From: Afipia sp.
Lineage (GTDB): Bacteria; Pseudomonadota; Alphaproteobacteria; Rhizobiales; Xanthobacteraceae
DNA length: 15,329 nucleotides
Direction of reading: 5' to 3'
NCBI GenBank assembly: GCA_020056155.1
Contig: JAGVII010000210.1
Coordinates: 1 to 15,329, forward strand
Shown: positions 6,794 through 14,933 of the stretch, one piece after another
Numbering within the stretch: position 1 is the first letter of the stretch
Layout of the letters: each line of letters opens with the position of its first letter
Made by a program: the position numbers and the translations under genes
The notes under the pieces: generated by a model
The model's input: the letters and a program-made list of their open reading frames with translations, nothing else
What the model was told of the DNA's origin: nothing
Databases searched by the model: none

Positions 6794-8011
6794 ATGGACC
6801 TCCGCTACAGCGCCCGACATCGCGCCCTCCAGGAGGAAGCGCGCGGCTTCGTAAAGAAATACGGCCACCTTTCGCCGAAAACGGGGGGCGGACGGAAGCG
6901 GCCTGACGCGCGAGCCCTGGATTGGCAGAAGCTTCTGCTGGAGCGCGGTTATTTTGCCCGCAACATTCCCCGCGAATATGGCGGCTTCGGCCTGCCGGTC
7001 GACATCCTGGAATTGGCGATCATCGCCGAAGAATTCTCGAACGCGGGCGTGTCTCCGGGCATCATGAACCAGGGCATTTCCATGCTGGTGCCGACATTGC
7101 TCGAGGTCGGAACGAAGGAGCAGTGCATTCAATGGATCGGGCCTACCATCCGCGGTGACATCATTTGGTGCCAGGGCTATTCGGAGCCCGGTTCGGGCTC
7201 CGACCTTGCCGCCGCCAAAACCAGCGCCCGTGTCGAGGATAGCCAATTCATCGTCAATGGCCAGAAAATCTGGACGAGTTCTGCCCACTACGCCGACATG
7301 ATGTTCCTCCTCTGCCGTACTGAGCTCGACAAGAGCAAGCACGATGGGCTGTCCTACCTTCTTGTCCCCATGAATGCGCCTGGCATTGAGGTGCGCCCAT
7401 TGGTCACGATGACCGGCCGCGCCGAGTTCAACGAGACGTTCTTCACGGATGTCCGCGTGCCAACCGACCAGATTGTGATGGGACGCGGCGACGGCTGGCA
7501 TGTCGCCAATGTCACCTTGAAGTACGAACGGATGCTGCTCGGCGACGCCAACAAGCTGACCTACCGTCTGGCGAGGGCTGTCGAATTGATGAAAAAAACG
7601 ACGCTCGATGGCTGCCGATTCATCGACATCCCCGAGTATCGCGAGCGATTGCTCAAACTCCAGGGCGAGGTGATGGCCTCGAAATACCACGGTCTTCGAT
7701 TAATGACCGAGCAGGCGAAGGGAGAGGATTCGGAGGTCAAACGCCTGATCGTCAAACTGAACGGGACGATGATTGCGTATCGGCTGTCATCGCTGGTCGT
7801 TGACGTGCTCGGCGCGGCGGGGCTCGCTTACGAACCGGTCGGCGAAGCGGCGGAAGACGACGAAGCCACCACCTGGCAGATAGATAACATGTACGACATC
7901 GGCCTCATCATCGGTGGCGGCTCATCGAATATCCAGAAAAACATCATCGGCGAGCGCGGACTGGGTCTGCCGCGCGAGCCGAAATCCGCCCCGCCAACCG
8001 TCAGAGGATAA
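6794..8011 (+). CDS. Acyl-CoA dehydrogenase, catalytic-base subunit of a probable heteromeric pair
   Basis: A 405-residue flavoprotein-type acyl-CoA dehydrogenase. Visible: PREYGGFGL (59-67), the flavin-contact segment WCQGYSEPGSGSDLA (125-139), the NGQKIWTSSAHYAD strand (155-168), and a C-terminal QKNIIGERGLGLPR (381-394). A glutamate in YER (Glu245) aligns with the catalytic base position of isovaleryl-CoA dehydrogenase, while the medium-chain-type C-terminal base position is glycine (IIGGGSSN). The usual RxQF...IxxFQ FAD-contact motif in the C-terminal domain is not found here but is present in the next gene. This division of labour matches the alpha2beta2 steroid-CoA dehydrogenases such as ChsE1-ChsE2. 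The gene starts the rightward unit, 2 bases before its partner. Function: alpha,beta-dehydrogenation of a bulky acyl-CoA (inferred). Confidence 0.93.
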   Translation: MDLRYSARHRALQEEARGFVKKYGHLSPKTGGGRKRPDARALDWQKLLLERGYFARNIPREYGGFGLPVDILELAIIAEEFSNAGVSPGIMNQGISMLVPTLLEVGTKEQCIQWIGPTIRGDIIWCQGYSEPGSGSDLAAAKTSARVEDSQFIVNGQKIWTSSAHYADMMFLLCRTELDKSKHDGLSYLLVPMNAPGIEVRPLVTMTGRAEFNETFFTDVRVPTDQIVMGRGDGWHVANVTLKYERMLLGDANKLTYRLARAVELMKKTTLDGCRFIDIPEYRERLLKLQGEVMASKYHGLRLMTEQAKGEDSEVKRLIVKLNGTMIAYRLSSLVVDVLGAAGLAYEPVGEAAEDDEATTWQIDNMYDIGLIIGGGSSNIQKNIIGERGLGLPREPKSAPPTVRG

Positions 8012-8013
8012 GC

Positions 8014-9108
8014 ATGGAGTTCGGCCTCAGCGAAGAGCAATTGATGCTAGCGGATTCCTTGCGCGGATTTCTGGACCAAAGACTGCCCATGAGCAAGTTG
8101 CGCAAGATCGCGGAGGGCGGCTTGGGCTTCGATGGTGAACTATGGTCGGGCCTCACGGAACAGGGCATCATGGGCATCATGGTCCCCGAGGACTTTGGGG
8201 GTCTGGGCCTCTCGCTGCTTGATGCGGCTGTTGCCGCGGAGGCGCTTGGATATCACGCGACACCGACGCCATTCGCGGCTGCGCTGGTCATGGCCCCCCT
8301 CGCCCTGATTGCCAGTGGCGACCGCGCCCAGCAGAAAGCATGGCTGCCGCGGATCGCAAGCGGCGAAGTCCGGATCGGGGTCGGGTTCGCCGGCATGTCG
8401 GGGCAGACCGGCGAGGCGGCTGTCCGCCTCGCCGGAAATATGCTGTCCGGATGCGTAACGGGTGTGCTCGATGGCGGAAACGCGACGCATTTCATTGTCT
8501 ACCTTGATGACGGCCGTGCCGGCCTGTTCGCCGCGGTCGGGGAACCCGGTGTCAGCGTAAGCACGCATCGCAGTCTTGATCGCACACGACCGTTGACGGC
8601 TTTGGTACTGCATGATGCGGGGGTTGAGATCCTTGGCGCCGCCAACGATCCGAAGGCAGCGGCGACCGCCGTGCTCGACGCTGGCCGCGTCATGCTCGCG
8701 GCCGACACGCTAGGGGCGGCGCAGTCCATGTTTGACAAGGCGCTGCTCTATTCCAAGGAGCGGGTGCAATTCGACCGCGTGATCGGCTCGTTTCAAGCCG
8801 TCAAGCATACGCTCGCCGACATCATCACCATGCTCGAGCCGTGCCGCTCGCTGGTGTGGTACGCGGCTCACGCTCAGGATGGGTCTCCTGAGGAAGCTCG
8901 CGTTGCCGCGCTGCAGGCAAAGGCGCATCTAGGTGATGCCGGCCGCGAAATCTCCCGTCTGGCGACCGAGATTCACGGCGGCATCGGATTTACGGACCTG
9001 CTCGGCCTTCATTACTGGTTCAAGCGCATTGCGTTCAACCGGCAGCTTCTCGGGGCTCCCGAGCGCTGCAGACACCAGGCCGCCGTAGCGCAAGAGTGGG
9101 TGAGTTGA
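8014..9108 (+). CDS. Acyl-CoA dehydrogenase, FAD-contact subunit of a probable heteromeric pair
   Basis: A 364-residue acyl-CoA dehydrogenase family protein. It keeps PEDFGGLGLS (58-67), the FAD-contact motif ERVQFDRVIGSFQAVKH (249-265) and the HGGIGFTDLLGLHYWFKR segment (321-338). The equivalent of the catalytic YER helix reads AGR (223-225), so the glutamate base is missing there, and the middle beta domain is shorter and less conserved than in its partner. The protein is therefore likely inactive alone and forms a heteromer with the 405-residue subunit. Its ATG follows the partner's stop by 2 bases, with AGAGGA upstream, indicating coupled translation. A degenerate LysR-type fragment begins just after its end. 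Confidence 0.92.
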   Translation: MEFGLSEEQLMLADSLRGFLDQRLPMSKLRKIAEGGLGFDGELWSGLTEQGIMGIMVPEDFGGLGLSLLDAAVAAEALGYHATPTPFAAALVMAPLALIASGDRAQQKAWLPRIASGEVRIGVGFAGMSGQTGEAAVRLAGNMLSGCVTGVLDGGNATHFIVYLDDGRAGLFAAVGEPGVSVSTHRSLDRTRPLTALVLHDAGVEILGAANDPKAAATAVLDAGRVMLAADTLGAAQSMFDKALLYSKERVQFDRVIGSFQAVKHTLADIITMLEPCRSLVWYAAHAQDGSPEEARVAALQAKAHLGDAGREISRLATEIHGGIGFTDLLGLHYWFKRIAFNRQLLGAPERCRHQAAVAQEWVS

Positions 9109-9119
9109 AGCGTCCTCTA

Positions 9120-9413
9120 ATGGCACGAATGTTCAGTAGCGGCAAGAATGGTCAGCGAATATTATCCCACAGAAAACCTAGTCCTAGTCAAACGTCCGAC
9201 GTTGATCTGCAGAGTATTCGATACGCTGTGGCAGCAGCGGGTCACGGTAGCTTTCGGCGCGTGTCCGAAGTCTTGATGCTTCGGCAATCCGCGCTTAGCC
9301 GTTGCATTAGCCAGCTCGAACATTCACTCGGTATGACCGACTTCGAGCGATCCAGCGGCGGGGTGCAAGCAACGACGGTTGGACGAGATTTTCTCCGAAC
9401 TGTCTGCGGGTAA
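9120..9413 (+). pseudogene. LysR-type regulator remnant, N-terminal DNA-binding part only
   Basis: An ORF of at most about 97 codons from the ATG at 9120 encodes an almost complete LysR-type winged helix: AAAGHGSF, then RQSALSRCISQLEHSLG, then FERSSGGVQATTVGRDFL. It stops at a TAA (9411-9413) where the linker helix and effector domain should begin. Over about 68 residues it matches the intact regulator at 9596 at roughly half the positions (hand alignment), so it is an older relative, not a fresh duplication. No effector domain was found in the other frames up to 9595. The fragment could still bind DNA if expressed, but no strong ribosome binding site is visible. A stand-alone HTH protein is the alternative. 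Confidence 0.6.
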
Positions 9414-9595
9414 CGCTCGTGGATTTCTAGACTCGGTCGCTTCACAATTCGCCGATTCGAGCAATACTCTGCCTTGCTTGGAGCGTCGTGGCTCGGTTGT
9501 TCACGGAGCAAGCCGCGTCATCTTACAACCAACAATTGTCTTAATGTTTTGCACGATCTAACTCGACGCAACTTGAGCATGAAGGTGTCGCTCAT

Positions 9596-10552
9596 ATGGA
9601 CGATACGAATTTTGCCGGTCCACCTGTCGGAGGCCGACGCCTGACCGTTGTCTTCAGCCAACTCCAACACGCGATCGCTGCCGAAGATTACGGGAGTTTT
9701 CGGCAAGCTGCCCATGCATTGTCGATCAAGCAATCGACACTCAGTCGTTCTGTCCAGCTCCTTGAGCACTCGATTGGCGTTGTCATCTTTGAGCGGTCAA
9801 GCGGTGGCGTTCGAGCAACGCCGGCAGGTCGTCACTTTCTGCGCATGACGCGCTCGATACTTGAACAAGTCGAGGCGCTGACTGCATCAACAAGAGCGCA
9901 CGGGTCTGGCGAAGCGGGTCGTCTCGTCATCGGGTTCTGTACTTCGCTGACGGCAGGCAATCTGCGCGCAACATTACTCGACTTCAAGAAGCTTTTTCCG
10001 CACGTTGAGCTTGTAACCGTCGAGAGGTCGAGAACGCGGCTCACAACCGCGCTCCGCAACAGTGTCATTGACGTGAGCATCCTAACGGGCGACCCGCAAG
10101 CCCTCGATAGCAAAACAACGCCACTCTGGAGTGAACGAATTCTGGCCGTTCTGCCGAGTGAGCATCCTTTGGCTGCGCGCGAAGTCATCTACTGGACGGA
10201 TCTACGGAATCAGACTGTTTTGCTCAGCCACTACGATCCAGGGCGCGAGCTTGAGGATCTCTTGAACGCAAAGCTAATCTCTCCCGATGACCGACCGCGG
10301 ATCGAACGTCATGACGTCAGCCGCGGGGTCATCAAGAGCTTGATCGCCGTGGGGTTCGGCATCAGTCTCGTGCTGGAGTCCGATATCGGGGCCAATTTTT
10401 CCGGTCTAGTTTATCGGGAGTTGCGCGACGGAACGGGGTCGAGCCGCATCGGCTTTTCAGCGGTTTGGCGAGCGGACAACGAAAACCCTGCTCTCCAAAA
10501 CCTCCTGAAATTGCTTGGCGAGCGCTATCCCCTCGGTCCGGTGGCTCCGTAA
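9596..10552 (+). CDS. LysR-family transcriptional regulator
   Basis: A 318-residue LysR-type regulator. The winged helix-turn-helix covers about residues 18-82 (DYGSFRQAAHALSIKQSTLS, then LLEHSIG and FERSSGGVRATPAGRHFL), followed by the linker helix and a periplasmic-binding-protein-like effector domain from about 108 (GRLVIGFCTSLTAGNLR) to the end (VGFGISLVLE near 352-361 in family terms, about 258-267 here). The start follows a weak AAGG site. Such proteins usually bind a small pathway molecule and control adjacent genes. Candidate targets are the divergent catabolic promoters or the trb genes; the sequence does not decide. Its last 28 bases overlap the end of the DUF2274 gene on the opposite strand. 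Confidence 0.92.
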   Translation: MDDTNFAGPPVGGRRLTVVFSQLQHAIAAEDYGSFRQAAHALSIKQSTLSRSVQLLEHSIGVVIFERSSGGVRATPAGRHFLRMTRSILEQVEALTASTRAHGSGEAGRLVIGFCTSLTAGNLRATLLDFKKLFPHVELVTVERSRTRLTTALRNSVIDVSILTGDPQALDSKTTPLWSERILAVLPSEHPLAAREVIYWTDLRNQTVLLSHYDPGRELEDLLNAKLISPDDRPRIERHDVSRGVIKSLIAVGFGISLVLESDIGANFSGLVYRELRDGTGSSRIGFSAVWRADNENPALQNLLKLLGERYPLGPVAP

Positions 10553-10767
10553 GGCGTCTTTCGTGATCTTGCAAAAGCGCGATCCGTCGCCATGAATCGC
10601 GCCAACATTGGTGCGATCAGCTTTACCGGATCATACGCAGACTGGCCGCTCTCGCGCGCGAGGATTTCAGCGTAAGCAAGCAGATCGCGATGTACGGCTG
10701 CCGGAAGTTCGATCGTCAACTTCACGGGTTTATCGTCCGCGATGGCACCGAGCTTGAGTTTCGCCAT
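10525..10767 (-). CDS. DUF2274 protein at the end of the trb operon
   Basis: An 80-residue protein matching the DUF2274 family commonly found directly downstream of trbI in conjugative elements. It begins MAKLKLGAIADDKPVKLTIE, which resembles a ribbon-helix-helix style start, followed by LPAAVHRDLLAYAEILARE and the conserved LIAPMLARFMATDRAF. A good AGGGAG site precedes the ATG at 10767, 9 bases after the trbI stop. The biochemical role is not known; small RHH-like proteins in this place may bind DNA. It is the last gene of the operon and its 3' end lies inside the LysR coding end. Confidence 0.88.
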   Translation of the reverse strand: MAKLKLGAIADDKPVKLTIELPAAVHRDLLAYAEILARESGQSAYDPVKLIAPMLARFMATDRAFARSRKTPYGATGPRG

Positions 10768-10776
10768 GTGTACTCC

Positions 10777-11967
10777 CTATCCTTTGTATGGCTCAAGCAT
10801 CAAGTCACGGTTGACGATGACACGCACAGGGAAACCTGGCCGGATTGTGAGCGTCGGTTGAATGTTGAGGTTCCGTCGGACCACTTGCTGTCCGGTCTGA
10901 TTGAGAGAATTGGCGGCCCCATGCCGGAGCGCCTGAAGAACGGCCGTGCTGGATCCAGCGTCGGCGCCAGATCCAAGCTCTGAACCCACACCGAGTAATG
11001 TCGATAAGGCCGCTGCTCCGAGCAACTCCTTCCAATGGTTGTCGACCTCATCCTCAAGGCCGGAATACCCCGCGGTGTCTGCCCCCGTCTGTCTTTCGAG
11101 TACGATAGAGCGACCATTCGGCATGATCAGCCTCGTCCAGACCAGAAGGACGCGCGACTGTCCAAACGATACTCGGCTATCATAGAGACCGATCAAGCGC
11201 GCTCCCTGCGGGACAAGACGAGCCCGACCGGTCGGCGTGTCAAAAATATTTTCGGTTACCTGCGCGATGATCTGGCCCGGCAAATCGGAGCGGATCCCAG
11301 TGATGAGTGCCGCCGGAATGATGGTCCCGGCCTGAATTACGAATGGCGAAGCCGGCTTGGCCAAACGGTCAGGACTAGTGGTGCGTCGATCGATCAAAGC
11401 ATTGACGAACGCGAGTTTACGGTCTTGACCGTTCTGGGCAAATGCGTCGTCAGTTGAAGTGGCTCCCGTTGGCGAGGTCTCGGCTGGCGCCGCTTGGCCA
11501 GGCGATGGTCGGGTCACCGTATTGGCAAAAACTTTGCTGGTTCGTGCAGCTTCACTTTCCTGGCTTGCTCGTTGTTGCTCGGCGTCAACCGCTAGCGGGC
11601 CGTTTTGGGCCTGTGCCGCGACAATTGGACGGCCTAGATCACCTGGCAAAGGCGGCCCTAGTCGTGGCACGTCCGGGGGAATTGAACCGTAGTCCTTTGG
11701 CAAGCTCGCAAGCTTGTCCGCCACATTGTGGTGATCGGTTGAGTAGAGTTCGTCCGGGGCGGGAGCCCGCTTCTCGCGTGTTTGCAGCGCCAGGAAAACG
11801 GCAGCGGTCAAGAGGATCAGCACCAGCGCCGTGCCCCCGATCAGTGCTTTGCGCGAGAGCCGCGTGACGTGCGGGCGCTCCGGCCGCAACCGAAAAGAAC
11901 TCGTTTCTGTCTCGAGCGCCGGCGGAGCACCCGTCCGGTTTGTGGCCTCCTGTTCGGTGTTGCTCAT
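10777..11967 (-). CDS. trbI: TrbI, VirB10-like conjugative transfer protein
   Basis: A 396-residue VirB10/TrbI family protein that spans the envelope and links inner-membrane parts of the mating channel to the outer-membrane ring. It has a cytoplasmic N-terminus, one membrane helix (about 43-64, IGGTALVLILLTAAVFLAL), a Pro/Ala/Gln-rich periplasmic linker, and a conserved C-terminal domain with IQAGTIIPAALITGIRSDLP, GARLIGLYDSRV and the terminal TIRPGFPVRVIVNRDL. The ATG at 11967 is preferred because it overlaps the trbG stop by one base (TGATG) and has GGGAG upstream; a TTG at 11970 is possible. Length is usual for the family. Confidence 0.95.
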   Translation of the reverse strand: MSNTEQEATNRTGAPPALETETSSFRLRPERPHVTRLSRKALIGGTALVLILLTAAVFLALQTREKRAPAPDELYSTDHHNVADKLASLPKDYGSIPPDVPRLGPPLPGDLGRPIVAAQAQNGPLAVDAEQQRASQESEAARTSKVFANTVTRPSPGQAAPAETSPTGATSTDDAFAQNGQDRKLAFVNALIDRRTTSPDRLAKPASPFVIQAGTIIPAALITGIRSDLPGQIIAQVTENIFDTPTGRARLVPQGARLIGLYDSRVSFGQSRVLLVWTRLIMPNGRSIVLERQTGADTAGYSGLEDEVDNHWKELLGAAALSTLLGVGSELGSGADAGSSTAVLQALRHGAANSLNQTGQQVVRRNLNIQPTLTIRPGFPVRVIVNRDLMLEPYKG

Positions 11968-12935
11968 CAAGATCTCCCATCGGTTCTGATGATGCGGACC
12001 TTTTGCTGTTCCTCGCCCCCCAGCCGCAGTTCGGCGGCCGCGAACAACCGGTCGACAATCAGGACGTTGCCGAATGCCCGGTAGTTGACGAGACCCGGCT
12101 TGCCGTCGGAGTTAATGACGAACAGCGGAGGCATTTCGCCCTGCCCGATGCCCGGCGAGAACTCGATGTAGACCTTGCGGCCATCGTCAAAGGCGCTGAC
12201 GGGGCGCCAGGGAGGATTGTCGCCCTCGAAGGTGTATCGATAGCGCCGTTGGGCAGGATCCGGAATGAAGGGTTTTGGCGGAAGCGCACGACCGCGCGCG
12301 GCTCGGTCTTCAGGATAGAACCAGGAGACCGATGGCATGTATGATTTTTCACGCGAGCGCAGCTCGATCAGATACGTCCGCCGATCGGTGTTGAGAACGA
12401 GGTTGGTTTCGATGGCCGCTCGAGTCGGCTTGACCATGATATGGACCCGCCGGATGTCACCGCTGCCGCTCTCGGTATCTCCGACCACCCAGCGCACCGT
12501 GTCGCCCGCGGAGATGGGTCCGGAGCCGATCAATTTCTCACCTGGCTCCAAGGCAATGTCCGTGATCTGTCCTGGCGCCGCATAGATTTGATAGAGCGCG
12601 CCTGGGCTATATGGAAACACCTGCACAGCGTTGAAATACCCCGCCTTCCGAGGCTGTACGCGGGCCGCATCGTTGGCGCTTTCGATCCGTTCAACGGGGG
12701 CTTCGGCTTCCTTCTCCTTGCCGCCCCGTGCCGGCGTCCAAGCGGGTGGGACGTGAAGGGAGCGCGGCCGATCGTCTGCAAGCGCCGGTTGACTGGGCAG
12801 CGGCGGGATTTCGTCGTCATAGCTGATCTGCGGCGGCTTGAATGTCGTGCACCCAGCAAGGGCACAGGCGCAAATCAGGAGAGCCGGAAATCCACTCCCC
12901 GTTTTCATTCGCAGTGAACGTTGATTTGTCGGCAT
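11967..12935 (-). CDS. trbG: TrbG, VirB9-like outer-membrane channel lipoprotein
   Basis: A 322-residue TrbG/VirB9 family protein. The N-terminus has a signal peptide ending in a lipobox LAGC (Cys29), so it is probably a lipoprotein. A Pro-rich segment leads to the conserved VirB9 domain: VFPYSPGALYQIYAAPGQITDIALEPGEKL split across about residues 113-145, followed by the RWVVGDTES region and a C-terminal domain with FNV-like repeats around NVLIVDRLF. It forms the outer-membrane part of the core complex with TrbI. The ATG at 12935 has GGAG 11 bases upstream and lies 5 bases after the trbF stop; a frame reaching back to 13052 is rejected because it overlaps trbF. Confidence 0.94.
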   Translation of the reverse strand: MPTNQRSLRMKTGSGFPALLICACALAGCTTFKPPQISYDDEIPPLPSQPALADDRPRSLHVPPAWTPARGGKEKEAEAPVERIESANDAARVQPRKAGYFNAVQVFPYSPGALYQIYAAPGQITDIALEPGEKLIGSGPISAGDTVRWVVGDTESGSGDIRRVHIMVKPTRAAIETNLVLNTDRRTYLIELRSREKSYMPSVSWFYPEDRAARGRALPPKPFIPDPAQRRYRYTFEGDNPPWRPVSAFDDGRKVYIEFSPGIGQGEMPPLFVINSDGKPGLVNYRAFGNVLIVDRLFAAAELRLGGEEQQKVRIIRTDGRS

Positions 12936-12940
12936 CACTG

Positions 12941-13618
12941 TCAAAACTCCTTGGACCAGTTGATGGCGTTGACGTAGATGCCGAGAGGGTTCTTGCGCAG
13001 CCGATCGATGTCGCGCGGCGGTTCCACGACAACGCTGACGATGGCGCTCCACCGCTCGGTCGCGGCAAGCTGACCATTCTCGTAGCGGCGTTCGATCCAG
13101 GCGATACGGAAGCTGTCGGGCGAAGCTCTGATGACACTGGATACTTCGACGGCGACCTGGATCTTCCCGACTTTTGTGAAGGGATCGTTGTTGCGGGCGT
13201 AGTCGTTCAGCGCGGCGGCACCGCGATCGGTCGTGAAATCATACGCCCGAAGCCAATCCTCGCGTAGCACGATGGCGTCCATCGGGAGGCCGCGGACATG
13301 TTCGATGAAGCGGGCGAGATGGAAGCCAATTTGCGGGTCGGTTGCCTTGTAGGTCGAATTTGCTGGCGCGACCGCCTTTGCTTCGCCGAGGCGATCGACT
13401 TCAACGACCCAAGGCGTAATGGACCCCTGTGCTGACTGCCAGACGAGAGCAGCGGCGAAGCCGGCAGAGAGGAACAGACAACCAAAGGCCATCAAGCGCC
13501 AATTCCTGGCCTGGACACGCGCCGAGCCGATCCGGTCATCCCAAACCTGCGCGGCTTTTTGGTAAGGCGTAACCGGCTGAGGTGTGCGGCCATAATGAAC
13601 GGCCGATCGTTTGAACAT
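12941..13618 (-). CDS. trbF: TrbF, VirB8-like conjugative transfer protein
   Basis: A 225-residue TrbF/VirB8 family protein, an inner-membrane assembly factor of the mating-pair channel. It begins MFKRSAVHYG, has the family's NPYQKAAQVWDDRIGSA-like segment (TPYQKAAQVWDDRIG, 17-30), one membrane helix (about 42-60) and a periplasmic NTF2-like domain ending in NPLGIYVNAINWSKE. GAGG precedes the ATG at 13618. An apparent extension to 13810 covers the trbL end and is rejected. The gap to trbL is 85 bases, longer than the other junctions in this operon. Confidence 0.94.
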   Translation of the reverse strand: MFKRSAVHYGRTPQPVTPYQKAAQVWDDRIGSARVQARNWRLMAFGCLFLSAGFAAALVWQSAQGSITPWVVEVDRLGEAKAVAPANSTYKATDPQIGFHLARFIEHVRGLPMDAIVLREDWLRAYDFTTDRGAAALNDYARNNDPFTKVGKIQVAVEVSSVIRASPDSFRIAWIERRYENGQLAATERWSAIVSVVVEPPRDIDRLRKNPLGIYVNAINWSKEF

Positions 13619-13703
13619 GTTGACCTCGACGTACGAGAAATCGGGCGTGAGTAGCGTTTGGTACGTTTGAAGAGTTCTGAGAGGTGCTCCGACGGTGCTG
13701 ACC

Positions 13704-14933
13704 TCAGCGCTCTGAATCCTTGAGATCGACGGAGGCCCCACCTCCGCCGCGATCCCCGGACCGCAGCGCCTGCGTCGTCGCCGAGACACCATGACTGACA
13801 GCCTGTCCACGTTTCATGCGGCGAACCCAGGCGGGTGCGCCTCCAGATGACGCATCCGCGCCGCCGGCTTCATCGCCCGCGGCATTTGATCTGCCAAAGC
13901 GGGCGGCCAGCGATCGCAGGGGACTCGCTGCCGAAGTGGCGCCCGCCTCCCCGGTCTGCGCGCCCGTCCGAAAGGCGGATGCCGCGCCGCCTATGAGCGC
14001 GCTGCCTCCCCTCGCCGCGCCTCCAACCATGCTGCCGGTGAGAGCAGCCCCGCCTGCTGCGAGTGCTGCTCCGGCGGCAACCACACCACCTGCGGCCATC
14101 GTGGTTCCGACGGCCGCACCGGCCCCAAGTTGCGGACCGCCAGATACAATGCCGTTGGCAATTCCCGGCCCGAAGATACCGAGGCCAAGCAACGAGAGGG
14201 CCGCGAGCACCAGTGCCATCGCATTTTCGATAGTCGGCTGGTTACCGCCGGACCCCGAGGTGAACTGGGAGAACAGGGTCGATCCGATCCCAACGATGAC
14301 GGCAAGCACCAATACCTTGACGCCGGACGAGATGACGTTTCCGAGTACGCGCTCGGCTGCGAAGGCGGTCTTCCCAAACAGGCCGAACGGAATCAGCACG
14401 AAACCGGCCAGGGTCGTCAGCTTGAACTCGATCAAGGTGATAAAGAGCTGGATGGCGAGGATGAAGAACGTCAGCAGCACGACGATCCAGGCAAACAGCA
14501 GCACCACGATCTGTACAAAATTCTCGAAGAAGCTGACGTAGCCCATCAGCCCCGAAATCGATTCAAGGATCGGCCGTCCGGCATCCAGGCCGACCTGGGC
14601 GATCCGTCCTGGCCTCAAGAAATCTGCGGACGACAAGCCCGTGCCAGAGGCCCTCAACCCCAGACTGGCAAAGCTCTCGAAGACGATGCGGGCCAGGCCA
14701 TTCCAGTTCCCGATGAGGAAAGCGAAGACGCCGACAAACAAGGTCTTCTTGACCAGCCGAGCGATCATGTCCTCATCGGAGCTCCAGACCCAGAACAATC
14801 CCGCCAGCGTGATGTCGATGGCAACAAGCGTGGACGCGAGATGTCCGACCTCATTTCCCACCAGGCCGAAGCCAGAGTCGATATAGCGGGTGAATGTTTC
14901 CAGAAACTGGTCGATGATGCCTGTACCACCCAT
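13704..14933 (-). CDS. trbL: TrbL, VirB6-like membrane protein
   Basis: A 409-residue polytopic inner-membrane protein of the TrbL/VirB6 family. Hydrophobic helices are visible at about 33-50, 62-79, 136-168 (long, two helices), 172-190, 201-221 and 238-260. They are followed by a low-complexity Gly/Ala-rich tail (about 262-310) and a hydrophilic C-terminus with RSLAARFGRSNAAG and a Gly run. The ATG at 14933 directly follows the trbK stop codon with no gap, indicating coupled translation. The Gly/Ala-rich part creates long spurious plus-strand frames. Confidence 0.94.
   Translation of the reverse strand: MGGTGIIDQFLETFTRYIDSGFGLVGNEVGHLASTLVAIDITLAGLFWVWSSDEDMIARLVKKTLFVGVFAFLIGNWNGLARIVFESFASLGLRASGTGLSSADFLRPGRIAQVGLDAGRPILESISGLMGYVSFFENFVQIVVLLFAWIVVLLTFFILAIQLFITLIEFKLTTLAGFVLIPFGLFGKTAFAAERVLGNVISSGVKVLVLAVIVGIGSTLFSQFTSGSGGNQPTIENAMALVLAALSLLGLGIFGPGIANGIVSGGPQLGAGAAVGTTMAAGGVVAAGAALAAGGAALTGSMVGGAARGGSALIGGAASAFRTGAQTGEAGATSAASPLRSLAARFGRSNAAGDEAGGADASSGGAPAWVRRMKRGQAVSHGVSATTQALRSGDRGGGGASVDLKDSER

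Noticed and set aside
6737..7690. Long minus-strand frame (317 codons) opposite the first dehydrogenase
   Set aside because: Antisense to a well-supported acyl-CoA dehydrogenase; no recognisable protein.
12936..13052. Longer start for trbG overlapping trbF
   Set aside because: Basic nonsense peptide, no ribosome binding site, and a good start exists at 12935.
13619..13703. The 85-base trbL-trbF gap as a sign of a trbL frameshift
   Set aside because: No continuation of the TrbL tail was seen in other frames, and the gap contains the trbF ribosome binding site; trbL ends plausibly.
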